The notes beneath the pieces are model-generated. The model saw only the letters and a list, made by a program, of their open reading frames with translations. It was not told the DNA's origin and made no database searches. A program made the translations under genes and the position numbers. This document shows positions 1 to 5,152 of a DNA stretch of 5,152 nucleotides, one piece after another. Source of the DNA: Lachnospiraceae bacterium UBA1251 (GTDB taxonomy: Bacteria > Bacillota > Clostridia > Lachnospirales > Lachnospiraceae); the NCBI GenBank assembly GCA_002308255.1, contig DBVZ01000141.1, positions 17,135 to 22,286 of the forward strand, read 5' to 3'. Each line of letters starts with the position of its first letter. Position 1 is the first letter of the stretch.

Positions 1-2154
1 ATGGTCATCAACCAGAAATTCTTTGTCAGCGGATTCAGGAGCCTGTTCCACCGGTCTCCGAACATGGATACGCTCATCGCACTCGGTGCGAGCGCGGCGT
101 TCGGCTACAGCACGGTGATCCTTTTTGCCATGACCCGCGCGCAGGCCGACGGCAATGCCGAAGCCGTCATGCATTACATGATGGAGTTCTATTTTGAATC
201 CGCGGCGATGATCCTGACCCTGATCACGGTCGGGAAAATGCTGGAAGCCCAGTCCAAGGGAAAGACGACGGACGCGCTCAAGAGCCTTATGAAAATGGCC
301 CCGAAGACGGCAAATGTCATCCGGGACGGGACGGAACAGACCGTCGATATCGACCATGTCGTCAAGGGAGATATCTTTGTGGTCCGTCCGGGGGAGAACA
401 TTCCGGTGGACGGGATTGTCCTTGAGGGTAACAGCGCGGTTAACGAAGCTGCCCTGACGGGAGAGAGCATTCCCGTTGACAAGGCGCCCGGCGACGGGGT
501 ATCCTCCGCGACGATCAATCAGTCGGGATTCCTGAAATGCGAAGCGACGCGCGTGGGAGAAGACACCTCTCTCGCGCAGATCATTCAGATGGTCTCGGAC
601 GCTGCGGCGACGAAGGCTCCCATTGCCCGGATCGCGGATAAGATCTCCGGTGTGTTCGTGCCGGTCGTGATCGGGATCGCTCTCATGACGGCTGTTCTGT
701 GGCTGGTGATCCTGCGCAGGCCTGTCGGCTATTCCCTTGCAAGAGCCATCTCTGTCCTTGTGGTCAGCTGCCCCTGCGCGCTGGGCCTTGCGACACCCGT
801 CGCGATCATGGTCGGCAACGGCATGGGAGCGAAGCACGGGACACTGTTCAAAACGGCGGAGGCGCTGCAGGAAGCCGGAAACGTGCAGATCGTCGCACTG
901 GACAAGACCGGTACGATCACGAGCGGAGAGCCGAAGGTGACAGATGTGATCCCCGCGGAAGGTGTCCGGGAAGAGGATCTGCTGTATTTCGCAAATGCCC
1001 TGGAGACCCAGAGTGAACATCCCCTGGCAAAGGCAGTCACCGCTTATGGCAGCGGGAAGGGAGTCGGGACTGCTGAGATCCGCGATTTCAAGGCGCTGCC
1101 CGGAAACGGCCTTACGGCAGTCTGCGACGGCAGGGAGATGACGGGAGGAAATCTCACGTTTATCCGTTCGAGAGCGTCCGTCCCCGCGGAAATGATAAAG
1201 AAAGCGGAGCAGCTCGCGGAGGAAGGCAAAACGCCGCTGTTCTTCGCGCAGGACGGCACTTTGACCGGCATCATTGCTGTTGCGGACACGATCAAGGACG
1301 ACAGCGCACAGGCAGTGAAGGAACTGCAGAATATGGGGATCCACGTCGTCATGCTGACAGGTGACAACCGAAGGACCGCGGAAGCGATCGGGAAGATCGC
1401 GGGCGTCAACGAGGTGGTGGCCGGCGTCCTGCCGGACGGAAAAGAGGAAGTGATCCGCCGGCTGCAGGAAAAAGGACGGGTCGCGATGGTCGGCGACGGG
1501 ATCAATGACGCGCCAGCGCTTACGAGAGCGGACATCGGCATTGCGATCGGCGCGGGAACGGATGTCGCGATCGACGCGGCGGACGTGGTGCTCATGAAGA
1601 GCAGGCTGACGGATGTCAGCGCGGCGGTGCGCCTCAGCCGCGCGACGTATAAGACGATCCTGTGGGGGCTGTTCTGGGCTCTGATCTACAACACGATCCT
1701 GATCCCTGTGGCGATGGGGATCCTGGCGCCTCTCGGCATCACGATGGATCCGATGTTCGGCGCGCTGGCGATGAGCCTGTCCAGCTTCTGCGTCGTGACA
1801 AACGCGCTGCGGCTGAACCTGCTGCGCATGGATGACGCCTCACGGGACAAAAAACTTAAGAATCAGGTGGAAACCGATGCCGACGGAAGGCTCCTTCCGG
1901 TAAGCATCGATAATAATCAACAGGAAGAGAAAGAGGAAACTGCCATGACAAAGACTATGAATATTGAAGGCATGATGTGCGGACACTGTGAAGCAATGGT
2001 AAAGAAAGCACTGGAAGCGCTGGACGGCGTCGTCTCCGCGGATGTGAGCCATGAAAAGAACAGTGCAGTTGTCACGCTCAGCGCGGCGGTCGACGACGAG
2101 ATCCTGAAAAAGGCCGTGGAAGATAAAGACTACAAGGTTCTCTCGATCGCCTGA
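1..2154 (+). CDS. copA: Copper-exporting P1B-1 type ATPase with C-terminal CopZ-like domain (5' partial)
   Basis: Membrane pump that exports Cu(I) from the cytoplasm using ATP. Seen in order: TM segments about residues 22-45 and 58-78; actuator motif TGES at 153-156; TM segments about 215-236 and 245-271, the second holding the CPC metal site (C257, C259); phosphorylation motif DKTGT with D301; SEHPL with H340; GDGINDAP at 498-505; then two TM segments with Y563-N564 and MSLSS (M591, S594, S595). CPC, YN and MxxSS together are the family signature for Cu(I). The protein opens at a segment that normally follows the first two helices, so base 1 is inside the gene; the first helices and any N-terminal metal-binding domain lie upstream. 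A hydrophilic linker (about 610-648) leads to a heavy-metal-associated domain with GMMCGHC (C660, C663). Most P1B pumps carry such domains at the N-terminus. One oddity is Gly556 where the TM7 signature N-x6-YN usually starts with Asn. Confidence 0.93.
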   Translation: MVINQKFFVSGFRSLFHRSPNMDTLIALGASAAFGYSTVILFAMTRAQADGNAEAVMHYMMEFYFESAAMILTLITVGKMLEAQSKGKTTDALKSLMKMAPKTANVIRDGTEQTVDIDHVVKGDIFVVRPGENIPVDGIVLEGNSAVNEAALTGESIPVDKAPGDGVSSATINQSGFLKCEATRVGEDTSLAQIIQMVSDAAATKAPIARIADKISGVFVPVVIGIALMTAVLWLVILRRPVGYSLARAISVLVVSCPCALGLATPVAIMVGNGMGAKHGTLFKTAEALQEAGNVQIVALDKTGTITSGEPKVTDVIPAEGVREEDLLYFANALETQSEHPLAKAVTAYGSGKGVGTAEIRDFKALPGNGLTAVCDGREMTGGNLTFIRSRASVPAEMIKKAEQLAEEGKTPLFFAQDGTLTGIIAVADTIKDDSAQAVKELQNMGIHVVMLTGDNRRTAEAIGKIAGVNEVVAGVLPDGKEEVIRRLQEKGRVAMVGDGINDAPALTRADIGIAIGAGTDVAIDAADVVLMKSRLTDVSAAVRLSRATYKTILWGLFWALIYNTILIPVAMGILAPLGITMDPMFGALAMSLSSFCVVTNALRLNLLRMDDASRDKKLKNQVETDADGRLLPVSIDNNQQEEKEETAMTKTMNIEGMMCGHCEAMVKKALEALDGVVSADVSHEKNSAVVTLSAAVDDEILKKAVEDKDYKVLSIA
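1884..1899 (+). repeat. Perfect inverted repeat (small hairpin) in the CopA-CopZ linker
   Basis: CGGAAGG at 1884-1890 and CCTTCCG at 1893-1899 are exact reverse complements separated by two bases, giving a stem of six to seven pairs with a tight loop. It lies 45 bases before the internal ATG at 1945, in the part of copA that encodes the hydrophilic linker. No T-run follows, so it is not a working intrinsic terminator as it stands. It may be an mRNA structure or chance. Confidence 0.4.
1933..1937 (+). promoter_or_regulatory. Internal ribosome binding site upstream of the CopZ-like domain
   Basis: GAGGA sits seven bases before the ATG at 1945, inside a purine-rich run from 1922 to 1939. It lies within the copA reading frame and would allow separate translation of the C-terminal chaperone domain. 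Confidence 0.5.
1945..2154 (+). CDS. copZ: Possible free CopZ-like copper chaperone from internal start within copA
   Basis: An in-frame ATG at 1945 (codon 649 of the pump frame) is preceded by GAGGA at 1933-1937, seven bases before the start, which is ideal Shine-Dalgarno placement. Translation from here gives 69 residues, the usual CopZ length. It is a complete ferredoxin-like heavy-metal-associated domain with GMMCGHC near the N-terminus (Cys12 and Cys15 in this numbering). CopZ proteins carry Cu(I) to CopA in the cytoplasm. The fused reading frame is certain; production of a separate short protein is an inference from the start signals. The nine residues before the ATG (QQEEKEETA) are the translation of the purine-rich ribosome-binding stretch, as expected if two separate genes became joined. 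The alternative is that only the fused form is made. Confidence 0.45.
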   Translation: MTKTMNIEGMMCGHCEAMVKKALEALDGVVSADVSHEKNSAVVTLSAAVDDEILKKAVEDKDYKVLSIA

Positions 2155-2167
2155 GGATTTTGTAAAT

Positions 2168-2470
2168 ATGAATCATTTATTTGAAAATCTGACAGAAAAC
2201 GAACTGACCGATCTGGCCGAACTTTTCAAGATGTTCGGTGATTCCACGAGGATCAAGATTCTGGCGGATCTCCTGCAGGGGGAAAAGAATGTCTCCGAGC
2301 TGTGCGAAGATCTGGAAATGAACCAGTCGGCAGTCTCCCACCAGCTGAAGATCCTGCGGACAGCAAAACTCGTCAAGGCAAGAAGAAGCGGGAAAGCGAT
2401 GTTTTATTCCCTTGCGGATGAACATGTAAAGATGATCATCGCGATGGGAATGGAGCATATCAAGGAATAA
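2168..2470 (+). CDS. ArsR/SmtB family metal-sensing repressor with alpha-5 zinc-type site
   Basis: Small winged-helix DNA-binding repressor of 100 residues, a typical family length; members release DNA when metal binds. Visible parts: the early helix with FGDSTRIKIL (23-32), the recognition helix-turn-helix at about 40-64 with SAVSHQLKILR, and the wing at about 69-82. The last helix carries D84, H86, H97 and E100, spaced D-x-H-x10-H-x2-E. This is the alpha-5 zinc site of SmtB/CzrA-type sensors. The other classical site needs cysteines in the alpha-3 region (ELCxC); only C46 is present and it is out of register, so that site appears absent. The start is ATG 2168, with GAGGA at 2153-2157 overlapping the copA stop (spacing of ten bases, slightly long). 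It follows copA by 13 bases and probably represses its own operon; the operator would lie upstream of the window. Zn(II) is the expected inducer by family, but Cu, Co or Cd cannot be excluded. Confidence 0.92.
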   Translation: MNHLFENLTENELTDLAELFKMFGDSTRIKILADLLQGEKNVSELCEDLEMNQSAVSHQLKILRTAKLVKARRSGKAMFYSLADEHVKMIIAMGMEHIKE

Positions 2471-2489
2471 GCCGGAAAGAGCTTATGAC

Positions 2490-2498
2490 AGGAAAGGA
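2490..2498 (+). promoter_or_regulatory. Ribosome binding site for the deaminase-like gene
   Basis: AGGAAAGGA ends five bases before ATG 2504 and fixes that start. The nearby ATGs at 2485 and 2499 are in other frames. It lies in the 33-base gap after the repressor gene, which holds no hairpin with a T-run and no convincing promoter. Confidence 0.7.
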
Positions 2499-2503
2499 AT
2501 GCG

Positions 2504-5005
2504 ATGATCTGGTTTCAGAGATTCTACCTTGACAAAGAAAAAGACATGATCGTCGATCTCTATAAAGAGACCGGCGGTCTTTCTTACATTCTTCGCACGC
2601 CGAATCACAACACGGGCAATCTGATCACGAATCTGGCGAAGCTTTGCGGGCTGCCGCTTTCGTTCGACGAGAACGGACTGAAGGTCATCTGCGGTGATGT
2701 GCCGTGCTATGTGGACGGATATAACCGGGAGATCTATATCTTCCGGCTCGGCAATACAAAAGTGGCCAATATCTACCCGGACGGAACAGTGGAAATGAAG
2801 GCGCAGATCCCTTCCATTTCGAAGACGCTGATGTCCCAGACCAAAGATTACAGGCTCTCCGAAGAGAAGACCATCGTCAAGACTTACATCCGGTCGGAGT
2901 GCAAATTCCGGACAGACCTGCACACGCATATGAACGCGAATCTCCCGCCGGACGTTCTGATCGCACTCGGCATCGCGCACGAGATCCGGTATCCCCTGTA
3001 CTACATTAAAAAACTGAATCTGCGCTGCACGGCGGAACAGGAAGAAAAGCTGAAGGAACGCCGCGCGGCAGCGGAGGAAAAGTACAGGGATTATGCACTG
3101 ACCGGCAAATATATGGTGCGCCGCGTCGATGACAACACCTTTATCAATTTCGCTGATCTGATCCTGAAAAATCCTGCAGACGCCGCGTACAATATCGCGA
3201 AGATCAGGAATTCCCTGGCGATCATGAAAGACGGGCAGGCTGTCTTTACAAATCTTGAAAAAGTATATCTCTACCGCTACGTGTTCACAAAAGGGGAGAC
3301 GTCGGAGGACCGGATCGGTATCTTCGACAGGGAAGAAGACGGCGGAAAGCTTCCTTCCGCGAGAAATGCCTTCCAGGCGATGTCCGCGATCCGCTCGATC
3401 CCGGATGAGGATGTCCGGCGGATCGTGCTTACGATCCTGCGGGACCGCGAAAACCCGGAATACAGGGATAATACGGTCTTCCAGGACAAACTGCTCTGGA
3501 TCGCGCGCTGCTATGCGTCCCGCGGGATCACATACGCGGAGATCAGCGATACGACGCTGGTCAAAAAGGACGGCGCACCAGAACTGCTCGCGCAGATTCA
3601 CAGCGTGATGCCTGCGGTGACCCGGGAGACTGGAGTGACGCTCCGCTTCCTTGCGGGGATCCGGCGGATCCCTCTCACCATTATCAAGCATAAAGCGTCA
3701 GGGAGCGATTATTTCCGGGAGAATCTGCAGGTCCTGTCCGCCGTCGCGGGGGATCCGTATGTGGCGGGGAGCGATATTATCGGTGAGGAGATCAACGATA
3801 TCCGTGACCTGCGGCCTGTGATCGGCGAGATCGTGAAGATCGCTGCGGAGGATCCCGATTTCACGGTCCGGATCCACGCCGGAGAAAACGACAGTCTGCG
3901 CGACAATGTCATGAACAGCGTCCGCTGCGTCAAAGAATCTCTGTCGCCGGGTCAGCCCATGCCGGCGATCCGGATCGGACACGGCCTTTATACGGCAAAT
4001 CTCAGTTCCTCCAAAGGGAGGAGCCTCATCCGTGAGCTGACAGAAAGCGGAGCGGTGCTTGAATTCCAGATCTCGTCCAACGTCCGTCTCAACAATCTGA
4101 GCGGCATGGAGAAACACCCTCTGCGCTCGTATCTGCGCGCAGGCGTGCGATGCGTTCAGGGGACGGACGGCGGCGCACTTTACGGGACGGATTCGATCGA
4201 CGAACAGCTTTCCCTGGAAAAAATGCTGGGCCTCACGTTCGAAGAACTCTGCGCGATGAGACGGTGCGAAGAAGAAGTCCGTATCAGGGGGATGCGGGGA
4301 TTTGAGCGCAAAATGATCCTGTTTGGGGAACAGGTTTCTCCGGATGACGGGGAGCGTGATGTCTGCCTTTTCTACAGGAAGAAGATCGAAGAGATGTCGG
4401 AACTCAAGGGGATCGGCCTTCGCAGCGACAGGAGAGAAAATGCCGCGGCCGCCCTGGCGGACCGTATCGTGGAGCTGCCGGAAAAAGGCAGGCCGGTCGT
4501 GCTGTGCGGAGGGAGCTTTAATAATGATACCAGAACGACGAAAGTGACCCCCGAAGGGCGGCAGATGATCGTGAAACTCCTTGCGGCATGTGATCCGAAG
4601 GAACATTTCTTCGTCGTCGGCCACAGGATCAGCGGCTACGAAAAGTGCCTGATCGAAGAGAACAAAGGGCGATTCGCTGTTTTCGCTTTCGTTCCCACCC
4701 TCCTCAGTTCGCAGCGGATCCGGAAGATCCGGGAAAGCGGCGTGAACGTCCGCGTCTCGATCGAACCGGAGGCGATGGGGATTTATAAGAGCATTTCCTA
4801 TGAGGTCTTCAAGAGAAGGGAATCCACACTGATCGCAATGGACGGCAACAGCGCCGGTGCGAACCTCATCCAGGAAGCAAAAAACGCGAAATATAAATGC
4901 CGTATATTTGTAAACAGGGGCGTACGCGCTTTGAGAGAGAAAGCGGAGTCGCTGGAGGGCTATGTGACCGTGTTTGAAACAGGCGGAGAGATCCATGGGA
5001 TCTGA
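2504..5005 (+). CDS. Adenosine-deaminase-like metallohydrolase fused to a C-terminal SLOG/Rossmann-like domain
   Basis: Cytoplasmic protein of 833 residues, over twice the length of ordinary adenosine deaminase (about 350); no signal peptide or membrane segment is seen. Residues 1-135 are not recognised. The amidohydrolase domain runs from about 137 to 625: metal ligands H140 and H142 (DLHTH), strand motif ITYAEIS (342-348), LRFLAGIRR (380-388), HAGEN with H458 and proton-shuttle E461, RIGHG with H493, SSN (524-526), HP (538-539), and TDGG with D555 as the last metal ligand. Core catalytic residues are therefore all present. The usual TDDP is changed to TDGG, losing the second Asp that contacts the purine ring in adenosine deaminases. 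About 115 extra residues (about 175-335) separate the HxH motif from the rest. Residues about 662-820 form an alternating strand-helix domain with GGS (669-671), VVGH (704-707), EPEAMG (754-759) and DGNSAGANLIQEAKN (780-794). I read this as SLOG/DprA-like, with moderate confidence. The substrate is unknown: a modified purine nucleoside or nucleotide is an inference. RdrB-type antiviral deaminases are a similar-sized alternative, but no rdrA partner is present. Confidence 0.75.
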   Translation: MIWFQRFYLDKEKDMIVDLYKETGGLSYILRTPNHNTGNLITNLAKLCGLPLSFDENGLKVICGDVPCYVDGYNREIYIFRLGNTKVANIYPDGTVEMKAQIPSISKTLMSQTKDYRLSEEKTIVKTYIRSECKFRTDLHTHMNANLPPDVLIALGIAHEIRYPLYYIKKLNLRCTAEQEEKLKERRAAAEEKYRDYALTGKYMVRRVDDNTFINFADLILKNPADAAYNIAKIRNSLAIMKDGQAVFTNLEKVYLYRYVFTKGETSEDRIGIFDREEDGGKLPSARNAFQAMSAIRSIPDEDVRRIVLTILRDRENPEYRDNTVFQDKLLWIARCYASRGITYAEISDTTLVKKDGAPELLAQIHSVMPAVTRETGVTLRFLAGIRRIPLTIIKHKASGSDYFRENLQVLSAVAGDPYVAGSDIIGEEINDIRDLRPVIGEIVKIAAEDPDFTVRIHAGENDSLRDNVMNSVRCVKESLSPGQPMPAIRIGHGLYTANLSSSKGRSLIRELTESGAVLEFQISSNVRLNNLSGMEKHPLRSYLRAGVRCVQGTDGGALYGTDSIDEQLSLEKMLGLTFEELCAMRRCEEEVRIRGMRGFERKMILFGEQVSPDDGERDVCLFYRKKIEEMSELKGIGLRSDRRENAAAALADRIVELPEKGRPVVLCGGSFNNDTRTTKVTPEGRQMIVKLLAACDPKEHFFVVGHRISGYEKCLIEENKGRFAVFAFVPTLLSSQRIRKIRESGVNVRVSIEPEAMGIYKSISYEVFKRRESTLIAMDGNSAGANLIQEAKNAKYKCRIFVNRGVRALREKAESLEGYVTVFETGGEIHGI

Positions 5006-5152
5006 ACTGGTTAAAACGGAGCAGGGACTTATACTGACAGACGGAGAGCTGTCCCTTCGCGGAGATTTCCGGCAGCTGCTGCCGAGGATCCGGAGAGGAA
5101 ATCTGTCACGGGAGATGCTGGTCAAAGCTTCCCGCATCCGGAACGCCAAAAG
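4995..5152 (+). CDS. RsmJ-like class I SAM-dependent methyltransferase, N-terminal fragment (3' partial)
   Basis: An open frame starts at ATG 4995 and runs off the window end after 52 complete codons. GGAG at 4985-4988 lies six bases before the start. The start overlaps the end of the deaminase-like gene by 11 bases in another frame, so the two are probably translationally coupled. The visible protein includes GLILTDGELSLRGDF, then LLPRIRRGNLSRE and LVKASRIRNAK. From memory this resembles the region just before the SAM-binding VDATAGLG motif of RsmJ, which methylates G1516 of 16S rRNA (E. coli numbering). The SAM motif itself would lie beyond the window, so the call rests on N-terminal similarity only and could be another methyltransferase of this fold. 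Confidence 0.5.
   Translation, partial: MGSELVKTEQGLILTDGELSLRGDFRQLLPRIRRGNLSREMLVKASRIRNAK

Noticed and set aside
1044..1595. Minus-strand open frame of 183 codons inside copA
   Set aside because: Its composition is Ser/Ala/Pro-rich low complexity, as expected from the reverse complement of the ATPase nucleotide-binding domain, which is intact on the + strand.
2164..2182. AAATA...TATTT inverted repeat over the repressor start as an autoregulatory operator
   Set aside because: The arms are only five AT bases with a nine-base spacer and lack the usual SmtB/ArsR operator form; chance is the simplest explanation.
2529..2567. TTGACA at 2529 with TATAAA-like bases downstream as a promoter for the deaminase gene
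   Set aside because: The AT-rich hexamer is about 27 bases from TTGACA, too far for a standard promoter, no good -10 lies at 17 bases, and the site is inside the coding region.
2483..3691. Long open frame on the minus strand (402 codons)
   Set aside because: It is the antisense of the deaminase-like gene, whose catalytic motifs are clear on the + strand. The minus-strand product has no recognisable domain; long antisense frames are common in GC-rich coding DNA.
2504..5005. Complete RADAR defence system
   Set aside because: The deaminase is large and has a split-looking active site like RdrB, but the required AAA ATPase RdrA is absent and the C-terminal Rossmann-like domain is not a known part of RdrB.
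3698..5149. Long open frame on the minus strand (483 codons)
   Set aside because: It is also antisense to the deaminase-like gene and the methyltransferase start, with no recognisable domain and no plausible start context.

Overview
The window is a compact, fully coding stretch with every gene on the + strand. GC content is moderately high (estimated by eye). The purine-rich GGAGG/AGGAAAGG-type ribosome binding sites, the Clostridia-style GMMCGHC copper-chaperone motif and the RsmJ-like protein start suggest an anaerobic Gram-positive bacterium of the Clostridia (Bacillota). This assignment is an inference from protein style, not proof.

Layout: (1) From base 1 to 2154 lies the 3' three quarters of a copper-exporting P1B-1 ATPase (CopA). 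Its 5' end is outside the window. It carries a CopZ-like metal-binding domain fused to the C-terminus. A good internal ribosome binding site and in-frame ATG at 1945 could also yield that domain as a free chaperone of 69 residues. (2) Thirteen bases later comes a 100-residue ArsR/SmtB repressor. Its last helix keeps a complete zinc-type alpha-5 sensor site (D84, H86, H97, E100). (3) After another 33 bases comes an 833-residue protein with three parts: an unrecognised N-terminal region, an enlarged adenosine-deaminase-type metallohydrolase and a C-terminal Rossmann-like domain that resembles SLOG/DprA nucleotide-binding domains. (4) Overlapping its end by 11 bases is the start of a gene that looks like an RsmJ-type 16S rRNA methyltransferase, cut off by the window edge.

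Spacing is tight, with no terminator between genes, so all four could be read from one transcript whose promoter is upstream of the window. The copper pump, chaperone and metal-sensing repressor make sense together as a metal-homeostasis unit, although the sensor site is of the zinc type rather than the copper type. The deaminase-Rossmann fusion is the least understood part. It combines a metal-dependent purine-deaminase-like active site with a probable nucleotide-sensing or nucleotide-processing domain. That pairing is reminiscent of nucleotide-based immunity or signalling modules, but nothing else in the window is a recognisable defence gene.
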